64,000 nucleotides of DNA from Pseudomonas sp. CCC3.1 (GTDB lineage Bacteria > Pseudomonadota > Gammaproteobacteria > Pseudomonadales > Pseudomonadaceae), in the NCBI RefSeq assembly GCF_034347405.1, contig NZ_CP133778.1, positions 1,178,001-1,242,000 of the forward strand. Direction: 5' to 3'. Positions 1-9,248 of this stretch are shown here, one piece after another. A program made the translations under genes and the position numbers. Position 1 is the stretch's first letter, and each line of letters starts with the position of its first letter. Under the pieces are notes generated by a model. That model saw nothing but the letters and a program-made list of their open reading frames with translations. It was not told the origin of the DNA and searched no databases.

Positions 1-523
1 CGCGGTGAGTCTGCGACTCGGTGGTGCGCGCGCCAATGGCCGACCAACTGATGAGGTCTTGCAGGTACTGCGGGGAGATTGGATCAAGGGCTTCTGTGGC
101 GGTTGGCAGGCCCATCTCGGCCAGGTCCAGCAGCAATTTGCGGCCGATGTGCAGACCGTCTTCGATCTTGAACGAGTCGTCCAGGTACGGGTCGTTGATC
201 AGGCCTTTCCAGCCCACGGTAGTCCGTGGTTTTTCGAAATAAACCCGCATGACCAGATACAGCGTGTCGCTGACTTCAGCCGCGAGCACCTTGAGACGCT
301 CGGCGTACTCGTGGGCGGCTTTGAGGTCGTGGATCGAGCAAGGCCCGATGACAACGAACAGTCGATGGTCTTTGCCATCCAGGATGTTGCGAATGACCTC
401 ACGCCCCTTGGTCACGGTCTGCAGCGCTGTGTCGCTGAGAGGAATCTCGCGCTTGAGCTGTTCAGGTGTGATCAGGGTTTCGTTGGAGGCAACGTTAAGG
501 TCGTCGATCGGTAAATCAGCCAT
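1..523 (-). CDS. Class I 3-deoxy-7-phosphoheptulonate (DAHP) synthase, 3' part beyond window
   Basis: The first 174 residues of a DAHP synthase, the enzyme that joins phosphoenolpyruvate and erythrose 4-phosphate in the first step of aromatic amino acid synthesis. The ATG at 521-523 opens MADLPIDDLN. The residues GPCSIHD (60-66) and the downstream RVYFEKPRTTVGWKGLINDP block are hallmarks of the AroF/AroG/AroH class I family. The family is usually about 350-360 residues, so roughly half lies left of the window. Which feedback isozyme it is cannot be told from this half. The family call is secure. Confidence 0.95.
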   Translation of the reverse strand, partial: MADLPIDDLNVASNETLITPEQLKREIPLSDTALQTVTKGREVIRNILDGKDHRLFVVIGPCSIHDLKAAHEYAERLKVLAAEVSDTLYLVMRVYFEKPRTTVGWKGLINDPYLDDSFKIEDGLHIGRKLLLDLAEMGLPTATEALDPISPQYLQDLISWSAIGARTTESQTHR

Positions 524-654
524 CGTGTTACTCGTCAGGTCACGGGTGCCGGCCGCCAGCGATCCCCGTGCGGCGGAGCACAGCTTGATTGAGCGCATCG
601 GGGAGCCGAACCTTAACGCGTTAAGCGGTTATTCGACAATGGGCATACAGCGCT

Positions 655-1101
655 TTAATCAAGCGCAGGTTGTGCCAATGCATGATCCAGAGTCGCCTGA
701 GAAAACTCCACCGCGTGACGATTGACCCATTCCAGCGCCAACGCTTCCATATTTTCCGGGAGCTGGTTTTGCTCATGCTGGAGACGGTAATAGTGTTCGA
801 TCTGACACACCTGCTCACCCATACGTGCGCCAAACAGGATTTGGTCATCGGTAAAGGCCACGCCAACCCGGTAGCCCTGAGGCTGTTTCTCGCACCAGGC
901 GATATAGCCGGGGTAGTGCGCTGTTTCACCCAGGCTTGGCATGTGCATGTCGACCGCCGCGCCGCGTCGCCAGCCTCTGTCACTGTTGCATGCGACGCCG
1001 CCGAGGCTGATAGAGTGCAGCTTCTGGCGCGAAAGAGCGGGTTGTTTGCGGGGGGTTATCTCAACAGGAACATCATCTGGGTGAGGTAAAAAACGACCCA
1101 T
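655..1101 (-). CDS. PilZ-like domain protein
   Basis: A 148-residue soluble protein opening MGRFLPHPDDVPVEI, which resembles the start of single-domain PilZ proteins, the c-di-GMP receptor fold. The ATG at 1099-1101 is chosen because GGAG lies 7 bases upstream; a GTG at 1105-1107 would sit too close to that site. The usual c-di-GMP motifs look weak: there is no clean RxxxR, and the D/NxSxxG motif reads SISLGG. It may therefore bind poorly or not at all. It lies upstream of, and on the same strand as, the DAHP synthase gene, with 131 bases between them. The fold call is moderate; the binding state is inference. Confidence 0.7.
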   Translation of the reverse strand: MGRFLPHPDDVPVEITPRKQPALSRQKLHSISLGGVACNSDRGWRRGAAVDMHMPSLGETAHYPGYIAWCEKQPQGYRVGVAFTDDQILFGARMGEQVCQIEHYYRLQHEQNQLPENMEALALEWVNRHAVEFSQATLDHALAQPALD

Positions 1102-1150
1102 GTACACACACTCCGAGTGCTAGCAACTTGATATTGTTTTGGTGAGTATA

Positions 1151-1486
1151 GTGGCTGAAATGGAACTGACTGACTTTGATGCGGACCAGCACCTGCTGAC
1201 GTTGCGCGGCACCTCACTGGTGGTGTTCACCAGTATCGGGTGTTCGAGCTGTCGAGTGGCGCGCAAGATGTTGCCCGACATGCAGTTACCCATTGACCAG
1301 TTGTGCTGGATTGACGCGGGTAACAATGGTGGGCTGGTCGAACGCTATGAGATCTTCCACCTTCCTGCGCTGTTTGTCGTGCGTGACGGTGTGTTTTATG
1401 GCGAGTTGAAGTCTCGTCTCAGCGAAGGCGAGCTGTCTCATCACATTCGACAGGCCTTGCTGCATGAGCCCGACGAGCTACCTTGA
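1151..1486 (+). CDS. Thioredoxin-fold protein with CSSC motif
   Basis: A small thioredoxin-like protein of about 111 residues. The motif CSSC (residues 31-34) follows a beta-strand VVFTSIG, and a later FHLPALFVV segment carries the cis-proline expected of the fold. CSSC rather than CGPC means the redox role is uncertain. Start choice is open: TTG 1139, GTG 1142, GTG 1151 and ATG 1160 are all in frame. GTG 1151 is preferred because GGTGAG lies 4 bases upstream. It precedes the 5'-nucleotidase gene by 27 bases, so the two are probably co-transcribed. No substrate can be inferred. Confidence 0.75.
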   Translation: MAEMELTDFDADQHLLTLRGTSLVVFTSIGCSSCRVARKMLPDMQLPIDQLCWIDAGNNGGLVERYEIFHLPALFVVRDGVFYGELKSRLSEGELSHHIRQALLHEPDELP

Positions 1487-1513
1487 ATCCTTCAACCACA
1501 CGGTGCAGATGAT

Positions 1514-2431
1514 ATGAGCAAAGGCTTAAAGGGCAAGCTGGTGCTGGCCATCTCGTCGCGGGCACTGTTCGACTTGAGCGTCAGCCACCAGGTCTATCTG
1601 ACCCAAGGGATTGAGGCGTATCGCCAATACCAGATCGAACATGAAGATGAAGTGCTTGAGCCAGGGGATGCTTTTGCGCTGGTCAAAAAGCTGCTCAGCT
1701 TCAATGCCAGTCTGGGGCGCGAGCGGGTAGAGGTGGTGCTGGTGTCACGTAACAGCGCAGACACCGGGCTGCGGGTGTTCAACTCTATCCAGCATCACGA
1801 CCTGGGCATCTCACGCGCGGCATTTTCCGGCGGGCGCAACCCTCACCCGTACCTCAATGCATTTGGCTGTGACCTGTTTTTGTCGACCCATGCTGACGAC
1901 GTTCGCAGTGCGCTGGATGCAGGGTTTGCAGCCGCGACGATTCTGTCTGGCGGCGCCCGACGCGCGGAAAACAACGAACTGCGCATCGCCTTTGACGGCG
2001 ACGCCGTGCTGTTTTCAGACGAGTCGGAGCGTATTTATCAATCGGGTGGCCTTGCGGCGTTCCAGTCGCTGGAGCGCAACTCAGCACGCAATCCGCTGCG
2101 CGGCGGTCCGTTCAAGGGCTTCCTGGAAGCCTTGAACCTGTTACAGCGCGAGTTCCCGGATGAGGCCTGTCCGATCCGCACAGCGCTGGTCACTGCACGC
2201 TCGGCACCCGCCCATGAACGGGTCATTCGTACGCTGCGCGACTGGGACATCCGTCTGGATGAGTCGCTGTTTCTCGGCGGGCTGGATAAATCGGCGTTTT
2301 TGGAAGCGTTCGCGGCCGATGTTTTTTTTGATGATCAGGCTGGCCATTGCGAGAGCGCACGTCAGGTAGTGGCTACGGGCCACGTTCCGCATGGCATCAG
2401 TAATGAACGGGCCGATTTAGCACCCGAATAA
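1514..2431 (+). CDS. 5'-nucleotidase (cytosolic NT5C1-like family)
   Basis: A 305-residue protein matching the bacterial members of the cytosolic 5'-nucleotidase family (Pfam 5_nucleotidase), which dephosphorylates nucleoside monophosphates. Supporting segments are LVLAISSRALFDL near the N-terminus, VVLVSRNSADTG, ALVTARSAPAHERVIRTL and a C-terminal FFDDQAGHCESA that supplies the acidic HAD-like motif. The length is typical. It starts 27 bases after the thioredoxin-like gene. No signal peptide is visible, so it should be cytoplasmic. Confidence 0.88.
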   Translation: MSKGLKGKLVLAISSRALFDLSVSHQVYLTQGIEAYRQYQIEHEDEVLEPGDAFALVKKLLSFNASLGRERVEVVLVSRNSADTGLRVFNSIQHHDLGISRAAFSGGRNPHPYLNAFGCDLFLSTHADDVRSALDAGFAAATILSGGARRAENNELRIAFDGDAVLFSDESERIYQSGGLAAFQSLERNSARNPLRGGPFKGFLEALNLLQREFPDEACPIRTALVTARSAPAHERVIRTLRDWDIRLDESLFLGGLDKSAFLEAFAADVFFDDQAGHCESARQVVATGHVPHGISNERADLAPE

Positions 2432-2525
2432 ACGCGCGTGTAAGTTTTCGCGTGGGTCGTCGTACTTTTCTTGGCGCTGCTAAGCTGAATTCATCTCGGC
2501 CATATCAGGCAGTCGAGGAGGTCGC

Positions 2526-3026
2526 ATGATTCGCTCGATACTGTACGCCACTGACCTCGGTATTTACGCGCCGGTAGTGATGCAACACGCGTTAGGACTG
2601 TCTCGCAGCTTCAGCGCAGACTTGCATGTGTTACACGTGGTGGAACCCATGGGGTTGTTTGCCGAATCGGTACTGCAAAGCTATCTCGATGAGCACGCGC
2701 TCAATGAGTTACAGCAGCAGGGCATGACCACGATGCTTTCCAACATCGAGCAACGGGTACTGGACAGCCTTCGTGATGAGTTATCCGAAGGCGAGCAGGA
2801 ACTGGCCTTGATCCGCTCGGTCAAGGTTATTCAGGGTGAGCCTTCGCAGGCCATTCTGGAGCAGTCGCTAAAGCTGTGCGTGGACTTGCTGATTCTTGGC
2901 AGTCACGGTCAGCCTACGGGGGGCAATAGCCATTTGGGGCGCACCGCAGCGCGGGTTGTAGAGCAGGCACAGATGCCGGTGTACTTGGTGCCTTTGTTGC
3001 AACGTCGGCGTCGCACGGATGTGTGA
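2526..3026 (+). CDS. Universal stress protein (UspA family)
   Basis: A 166-residue single-domain Usp protein. The N-terminus SILYATDLG is the usual first strand and Asp of the fold. The C-terminal GSHGQPTGGNSHLGRTAARV followed by PVYLVPL has the spacing of the ATP-binding loop (G-x2-G-x9-G-S/T), although R-T replaces the common S-V. GAGGTCGC precedes the ATG by a few bases. It is monocistronic between the 5'-nucleotidase and cysB genes. Usp proteins act in stress survival; nothing here says which stress. Confidence 0.9.
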   Translation: MIRSILYATDLGIYAPVVMQHALGLSRSFSADLHVLHVVEPMGLFAESVLQSYLDEHALNELQQQGMTTMLSNIEQRVLDSLRDELSEGEQELALIRSVKVIQGEPSQAILEQSLKLCVDLLILGSHGQPTGGNSHLGRTAARVVEQAQMPVYLVPLLQRRRRTDV

Positions 3027-3140
3027 AGGTGACGAACTGCTAAAAACGATAAAAAAGTTCTAGATTTATTCTTCTGACCTTCCATATAGTTATATATCGC
3101 CGCCGATACCCATGGCGCCTATTTGCTTTGAGGGATGCAT

Positions 3141-4115
3141 ATGAAGCTTCAACAACTGCGCTACATCTGGGAAGTGGCGCACCACGACCTCAACGTTTCG
3201 GCTACCGCTCAGAGTCTGTACACCTCACAGCCTGGTATCAGCAAACAGATCCGCTTGCTAGAAGACGAGTTGGGCGTGGAAGTGTTTGCCCGCAGCGGCA
3301 AGCATTTAACCCGTGTGACGCCAGCCGGTGAGCGCATCATCACCACCGCCGGTGAGATCTTGCGCAAAGTCGAGAGCATCAAGCAGATTGCTCAAGAGTT
3401 TTCCAACGAGAAAAAAGGCACCCTGTCGATTGCCACCACGCACACCCAGGCGCGTTATGCCTTGCCGCCGGTGATCAGCAACTTCATCAAGCAGTACCCG
3501 GATGTGGCCTTGCACATGCATCAAGGCTCGCCCATGCAAATTGCTGAAATGGCCGCTGATGGTACGGTTGATTTCGCGATTGCCACCGAGGCGCTGGAAT
3601 TGTTCGGCGATCTGGTGATGATGCCGTGCTATCGCTGGAACCGCTGCGTGGTCGTGCCACAGGGGCACCCGCTGACCAAACTGCCGAAGTTGACCCTCGA
3701 AGCGCTGGCCGAATACCCGATCGTGACTTACGTCTTTGGGTTTACCGGTCGTTCCAAGCTCGACGAAGCGTTCAGCCATCGTGGCCTGACACCCAAAGTG
3801 GTGTTCACCGCAGCTGATGCTGACGTCATCAAGACTTACGTGCGTCTGGGCCTGGGTGTTGGCATCGTCGCCAAAATGGCAGTTGATACCAAACTCGATA
3901 ACGACCTTGTGGTGCTGGATGCCAGCGAATTGTTCGAATCCAGCATTACCAAAATCGGTTTCCGCCGCGGTACTTTCCTGCGTGGATTCATGTGCGACTT
4001 TATTGAAAAGTTTGCCCCGCACCTGACTCGCGAAGTGATGGCCAAGGCGATTGCCTGCCATAACAAACAGGAACTCGAAGACCTGTTTGAAGGGGTTGAA
4101 CTGCCGGTTCATTAA
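3141..4115 (+). CDS. cysB: CysB, LysR-type master regulator of sulfur assimilation
   Basis: A 324-residue LysR-family activator. The N-terminal MKLQQLRYIWEVAHHDLNVS and the following SQPGISKQIRLLEDELG form the winged-helix DNA-binding region (about residues 1-60). The rest is the inducer-binding domain; in this family it senses N-acetylserine and opposes sulfide or thiosulfate. The ATG at 3141 is chosen over an in-frame ATG at 3135 because GAGG (3130-3133) then sits 7 bases upstream. Sequence and length match Pseudomonas CysB closely. Its position beside a probable sulfur-scavenging operon (4.4-14.5 kb) makes CysB the likely regulator of that operon. Confidence 0.96.
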   Translation: MKLQQLRYIWEVAHHDLNVSATAQSLYTSQPGISKQIRLLEDELGVEVFARSGKHLTRVTPAGERIITTAGEILRKVESIKQIAQEFSNEKKGTLSIATTHTQARYALPPVISNFIKQYPDVALHMHQGSPMQIAEMAADGTVDFAIATEALELFGDLVMMPCYRWNRCVVVPQGHPLTKLPKLTLEALAEYPIVTYVFGFTGRSKLDEAFSHRGLTPKVVFTAADADVIKTYVRLGLGVGIVAKMAVDTKLDNDLVVLDASELFESSITKIGFRRGTFLRGFMCDFIEKFAPHLTREVMAKAIACHNKQELEDLFEGVELPVH

Positions 4116-4150
4116 TACAGACTGTTTTGATCTTATTGCAAGTTGTTCAA

Positions 4151-4185
4151 AGCCCCGCCCGGTTTCAACCGGGCGGGGCTTTTTT
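4151..4185 (+). terminator. Rho-independent terminator of cysB
   Basis: A perfect GC-rich hairpin: AGCCCCGCCCGGTT (4151-4164) pairs with AACCGGGCGGGGCT (4167-4180) around a 2-base centre and is followed by a run of T to 4185. It lies 35 bases after the cysB stop and should isolate cysB from the operon at 4.4 kb. Confidence 0.93.
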
Positions 4186-4320
4186 ATGGGCAACACACTA
4201 TCGCGACCCGTCTAGCTCAGCTGTTTATTTATCAACACTTGTTCGGCAGTAGGCGCGTAATACAACAGTCGTCTGAGCGACATGTGCACATGAATGCCTA
4301 TTAATAAGGCACTTGGCCAG

Positions 4321-4350
4321 TTGGCACGTTCGCTGCAATAGCCCTTATAT
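4321..4350 (+). promoter_or_regulatory. Candidate sigma-70 promoter for the TonB receptor operon
   Basis: TTGGCA (4321-4326) and TTATAT (4345-4350) are separated by 18 bases and lie about 60 bases upstream of the TTG start at 4412. The stretch between the cysB terminator and this start (4186-4411) holds nothing else recognisable. A CysB site would be expected here if the operon responds to sulfur, but none was identified with confidence. Confidence 0.35.
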
Positions 4351-4411
4351 CGTGAGATTGACTATTCCAATAGAAACTCGCCTATTTTCTATTCAGGTGG
4401 GGAACAACAAT

Positions 4412-6549
4412 TTGAAACGCGTGCATTTAGCAACAACTGCTGTTTTACGACACTCATCTATATTCGCTGTCAGCAGCGCCTTATTAACCCTCGCACCTTT
4501 TGCTGTGGCGGATGATGCCAGCCCAAATGGCGATAGACGTTTGGGCACTGTCACGGTACAGGCGGCCAAGCAAACCGAAGCACAAGCGGCCAAAGCCAAA
4601 CTCGACGAAGTGGCCGGTGGCACTAGCCTGGTCACTCAGGCAGAAGTGGAAAAGGGCCGCTCGGCCACGCTGGAAGATACGCTGGCTTATCAGCCGGGCG
4701 TGTATGCCCAGGCGGCGGGTGGCAACGACGCCATCAAGATTTCCATTCGGGGTTCCGGCGCCAACACCTCGCCGGGCTATTTTCGTGAAGGCACCAAGTT
4801 TCTCTTCGACGGCCTCGCGCTCACGGGAGCGGGGGGGACGCCGTATGAACTGCTGGATACCCAAGGCCTTAATTACACCGAAGTGTTACGCGGCGCCAAC
4901 GCCTTTGAATACGGTGCTTTGTCGCTGGGGGCGCCATCAACTTTGTGACCAATACCGGGCTCACGGCGCCGGGCAATCGCATTAAAGTGGAAGGCGGCAG
5001 TTTTGGCTGGCAGAAAGAGACGCTGAGCACCGGCGGCGTCGTGGGCGATGCCGATTATTACGTCAGCGTCGACAACGGCAAGCGCGATGGTTACCAGGAC
5101 TTTACCTACACCAAGGCCAAGGGCATCGTCAGTAACTTCGGCTACCGCTTCAACCCCAAACTGGAAACCCGCGTCTATCTGCGTTATCGCGAGGAATACC
5201 ACGAGAACTCGGGCGCCTTGACGCTGGCCCAACTGAAGAAAAACTCGTCTCAAACCAACGTGGCCACGCGCGATACGCGCGGCGACTCGACCAAGCGCGG
5301 GTCGACCTGGGTCGGCAGCAAAACCACCTACACCTTTGATGATGACGCCACCCTTGTCGCCGGGGTGGTGTACCACGACTACCCGCAGATTCTCAGCAAA
5401 AAAAGTACCGTCAACCCGAACTACTGGGATTGGCGCGACATTAACTACTCGCTCAATTACAGCCGCAATGACCACCTGTTCGGTCTGTCGAGCACCAGCA
5501 CAGTTGGCTGGAGCAGCACCGAGCATGTGCGTGCCGGGGTGCGCACTTACAAAGGCAGCAAAGACCTCGACATCTTGCAAAAGCAGGTCTCGTACGACGG
5601 CTCGTTCGACCATGTGTTCAGCGTTGGCAACGACCTGGGCCTGACCGACAGGCTGTACCTGGCCACCGGCGTTTCGGCGATCAATATCAAGCGTGATGTC
5701 GACGTCTCGTTCAGCGACCGGGCCAACACCAGCGGCCTGCCGAACCATTACCGATACGACGAATGGAAACTCGCGCCACGCATCGGCCTGCGTTACTACA
5801 TCGCACCTGATGTCCAGCTGTTTGGTAACGTCAGCCGCTCCATCGATCCGCCAAGCTCCTGGTCGATCTCGGGCTCCGGGGTCACCAGCAACTACGCCAA
5901 ACCCCTGGTTCCGCAAGCGGCCAACACCGTCGAGTTCGGCATCAAGGGCAAGTCGGGCATCTTTGACGGCAGCCTGGCGTTCTACAAATCGTGGATCAAG
6001 AACGAGTTGCTCACCGTTGAAGTGCTCCCTGCCACCAGCACCTCGGCGGCGGTGACGTCCACCTCCAATGCCACGCCGACGATTCACCAAGGCATTGAAG
6101 CGGGCTTGAGCACCCGTTTGTGGGAAGGCGCAAACGGCGATTCGTTGAACTGGCGCCAAGCCTACACCCTCAACGACTTCCACTACGAAAACGATCCGCT
6201 GTTCAAAAAGAACGAATTGCCAGGATTGCCCAAGCATATTTACCAGGCCGAATTGCAGTACCAATTTGCCAGCGGTTTCTATGCCGGGGTCAACGTGCGC
6301 TCGGTATCGAGCACCGCAGTGGACTACGCCAACACCTTCTACGCGCCGTCCTACACCCTGTGGGGCGCACGGCTCGGTTTCGACGATCCGGGCAAAACCT
6401 GGCAGGTGTACCTGGACCTGAAAAACCTCACCGACAAGGACTACGTGACCGCCATTGCGCCGTCCTACAACGCGCAGGGCAAAGACACGGCGGCGCTGTA
6501 CCCGGGTGATGGTTTCGGTGCCTTCACCGGCGTGACTTACAACTTCTAA
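4412..6549 (+). pseudogene. TonB-dependent receptor, disrupted by a single-base frameshift
   Basis: An outer-membrane TonB-dependent receptor read in two frames. The first part (TTG 4412 to a stop at 4946-4948) has a signal peptide ending near PFAVA and a plug domain. The second part runs in the next frame to 6549 and contains the beta-barrel ending in an aromatic residue (VTYNF). At the G run 4927-4931, adding one G restores a plug sequence reading SLGGAINFVTNTG and a continuous protein of about 712 residues. The TTG start has AGGTGGGGA 8 bases upstream. Transcription into the importer genes below could still occur. The break could be a recent mutation, phase variation in the G tract, or a sequencing error in a homopolymer. 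Confidence 0.88.
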
Positions 6550-6599
6550 GCCTGCGCAGCCAGCGTCGTGATCACACGCGGCGCTGGCGGAGGAAGCAC

Positions 6600-8294
6600 A
6601 TGACCCTGATCACAAGGCTCGCCCGTCTGGCCGCAGTCGCCTGCGTCATGGTGCTGGGCGCCTGCAAGCCAGCCAGCGAAGCACCCCGTGCCAGCGTGGC
6701 AAGTGCCGACAGCGCAAGCCACGCCGACGACTACCGCGAAACCAGCCCTGGCAAGCCGGGCGGAACGTTGCGTGTATCGACTTCGTCCGACTCCACAACG
6801 CTCGACGTGCATTCGATTTCCCATGGCAATACCCAATGGCTGGGGCGCATTCTGTTTGACTGCCTGGTCTATCAGGACGAGAACGGCAATATTTCGCCGT
6901 GGCTGGCGAAGTCCTGGGACATTTCGCCGGATGGCAAGACGTATACCTTTCATCTGCGCGATGACGTGACCTACAGCGATGGCGAGAAATTCAATGCCCG
7001 CGCCGTGCAGCTCAACCTTGAACACATGCGCGACCCGGCCACCAAGTCGCCCTTGGCGGCGGCGTACATCGCCCCTTATGTCGATGGGCGTGTTGTCGAT
7101 GAATACACCTTCGAAGCGCACCTGCGCGAACCTTACTCACCGTTTCTCGACGTGTTGGCGCAGTCGTACCTGAGCATGCTGTCGCCGCGTCAAATTGAGC
7201 AGGCCCCCAAATCCATCGCCGAACACCCCATTGGCACCGGGCCTTTTGTGCTCGAAAGCTATACCCGCGACCAAGGCCTGAAATTCGTTAAACGCAAGGG
7301 CTACCACTGGGCGCCGCCGGTGACCCGGCATCAGGGCGAAGCCTACCTCGACCGTCTCGAAGTGAGCATCGTGCCCGAGGCGATGATCCGCTTTAGCGCG
7401 CTGGAATCCGACCAGTCCGACTTTACCGTCGACGCGCCTGCGCAAAACGCTCAAGCCATCCGGCACAACCCCGATTTGCAGATGTACAGCCGCGTGCGCA
7501 AGGGCAACCCATTTCGCAGCCTGACCTTTAACGTTGAGAAATTTCCGTTTGAGGACGTCGTCGTCCGCCGTGCCGTGGCCAAAGCCATTGATAGTGAAGG
7601 CCTGGCGTGGATTACCGGTTTTGGGGAATACCAGCCCAAGACGGACCTGCTGGCGTCCAATACCCGCTATTACGACCCTGCGTTCAAAGACGCGCTCCGT
7701 TATGACGTGGCAGAGGCCAACCGCCTGTTAGACAGCGCCGGCTGGACCGGGCGCGATGCCCAAGGCTATCGCGTCAAAGAGGGCAAGCGCCTGGCGGCTC
7801 GGGTGCTGACCTTCGAAACCGGGGCTTACCCCAGCAGCGTGGCGGTGGCGATTCAGGCTGATTTGAAAAAGGTCGGCTTCGACTTGAGCATCGATCTGGT
7901 CCCCTTGGCCCAACTCACCGAACAGCGTTACACCGGCAATTTCCAGGTATTGGGGGGCGGTTATTGGCATACCAACACGGCGGATGGGCTGTACATCCTT
8001 TATCACAGCCATTCAATCAATACGCCGACGTTTATCGGCCAGAACATCGGCGGCTTTCGGGATACGCAACTGGATGCCGCGCTAACGGCGGCACGGCTCA
8101 CCACCGACCCGGTCGAGTTGCAAAAGCTGTACAGCATCGCGCAACAACGCCTGGTGGAAAACGTCCCGGCGGTGCCGCTGTACGAGAGCCATGTGCTGGT
8201 GGCCTTTCGCAAGAAGGTCAAGGGCTTGATCTTCGACACGTCGCACAACACGCCGATCTTCACCACCGTCTGGCTCGACCAGGAGGCTAAATGA
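6600..8294 (+). CDS. ABC importer substrate-binding lipoprotein (SBP_bac_5, Opp/Dpp type)
   Basis: A 564-residue solute-binding protein of the peptide/nickel/opine family. The signal peptide ends in a lipobox LGAC (Cys22), so it is probably anchored as a lipoprotein. Family hallmarks are GGTLRVS, LAKSWDISPDGKTYTFHLRDDVTYSDGEKF and the later IGTGPFVLESY. An SD-like GGAGGAAG lies just before the ATG. Its stop overlaps the start of the first permease (ATGA), a sign of translational coupling. Members of this family bind peptides, but also thiol conjugates and other small molecules. Given the neighbouring oxidoreductase and cysB, a sulfur-containing ligand is inferred. Confidence 0.92.
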   Translation: MTLITRLARLAAVACVMVLGACKPASEAPRASVASADSASHADDYRETSPGKPGGTLRVSTSSDSTTLDVHSISHGNTQWLGRILFDCLVYQDENGNISPWLAKSWDISPDGKTYTFHLRDDVTYSDGEKFNARAVQLNLEHMRDPATKSPLAAAYIAPYVDGRVVDEYTFEAHLREPYSPFLDVLAQSYLSMLSPRQIEQAPKSIAEHPIGTGPFVLESYTRDQGLKFVKRKGYHWAPPVTRHQGEAYLDRLEVSIVPEAMIRFSALESDQSDFTVDAPAQNAQAIRHNPDLQMYSRVRKGNPFRSLTFNVEKFPFEDVVVRRAVAKAIDSEGLAWITGFGEYQPKTDLLASNTRYYDPAFKDALRYDVAEANRLLDSAGWTGRDAQGYRVKEGKRLAARVLTFETGAYPSSVAVAIQADLKKVGFDLSIDLVPLAQLTEQRYTGNFQVLGGGYWHTNTADGLYILYHSHSINTPTFIGQNIGGFRDTQLDAALTAARLTTDPVELQKLYSIAQQRLVENVPAVPLYESHVLVAFRKKVKGLIFDTSHNTPIFTTVWLDQEAK

Positions 8295-9223
8295 ATAACC
8301 TGCGCCTGATACTTCGTCGATTGCTGTCGGGTCTTGGGGTGCTCTGGGGCGCGGCCACCCTGACGTTTCTGGCCGTTAACCTGAGTGCGGGCGACCCGGC
8401 GATGGCCATTCTCGGCGGGCCCGGTGCCATGCCCAGTGCCGAACTGATTGCCAAGGTGCGCGCCGAGTACGGGCTGGACCAACCGTTGATCGTGCAATAC
8501 GGCCAGTACCTGGGACGGCTGGCGCAAGGGGACTTGGGTGATTCTTATAATTTGCGCAAGCCGGTGGGGCAGGTGATCGCCAGCAAACTGGGCGCTACTG
8601 CGCAGTTATCACTCAGCGCTGCGGCGCTGGCGGTACTGCTGGCCGTGGTGGTCGCGGTGCTCAGCGCCAACCGTGCGCCGTGGATTCGCTCGCTGGTGTC
8701 GGGCACTGAGTTGGTGCTGTCTTCGGCCCCCTCATTTGTGATCGGCTTGATCCTGCTGCTGGTGTTCGCCTTCGGCTGGCACCTGTTGCCCCCGTCGGGT
8801 TCAAACGGCTGGCGGGCGTTGATCTTGCCCAGCGTGGCCTTGGCGCTGCCCGTCGCGGCGGTGCTGAGCCAAGTGCTGCGCCAGTCCCTGGAAGACATCC
8901 TCGAACAGCCCTTTATTGCCATGGCCCGCGCCCGAGGCATGTCCGAAACCGGCGTGCGCCTCAAACATGCCTTGCGCCATGCGCTGGTGCCGTTAGTGAC
9001 CCTCGCAGGTTTTGTCTTCGCCAGCCTGCTGGGCGGGGCCGTGGTGATCGAATTGCTGTTTTCCCGCCAAGGCATCGGCCGCCTGATGCTCGATGCCGCG
9101 GTGTCCAAGGATGTACCGCTGCTGCTGGGGATCACCCTGTTGGCGGCGGCCATTTACGTGGTCGTGAACTTTCTCGTCGACCTGATCAATCATTTGGTGG
9201 ACCCGCGTGCCAAAGCCGTGTGA
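8291..9223 (+). CDS. ABC importer permease, DppB/OppB type
   Basis: A 310-residue inner-membrane permease. It has an N-terminal membrane helix, the long periplasmic loop typical of the B subunit, and the EAA-loop region around MARARGMSETGVRLKHALRHAL that docks on the ATPase. It overlaps the preceding gene by 4 bases (ATGA). It should pair with the C-type permease at 10.5 kb; the two are separated by the oxidoreductase gene, which is unusual for an Opp operon. Confidence 0.93.
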   Translation: MNNLRLILRRLLSGLGVLWGAATLTFLAVNLSAGDPAMAILGGPGAMPSAELIAKVRAEYGLDQPLIVQYGQYLGRLAQGDLGDSYNLRKPVGQVIASKLGATAQLSLSAAALAVLLAVVVAVLSANRAPWIRSLVSGTELVLSSAPSFVIGLILLLVFAFGWHLLPPSGSNGWRALILPSVALALPVAAVLSQVLRQSLEDILEQPFIAMARARGMSETGVRLKHALRHALVPLVTLAGFVFASLLGGAVVIELLFSRQGIGRLMLDAAVSKDVPLLLGITLLAAAIYVVVNFLVDLINHLVDPRAKAV

Positions 9224-9248
9224 TGCCATCTTCTCGCAAGGACCTGCC

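Noticed and set aside
4873..6264. 463-codon open frame on the minus strand
   Set aside because: It lies wholly opposite the TonB receptor barrel, has the Val/Gly/Arg-rich composition of an antisense frame in GC-rich DNA and matches no family.
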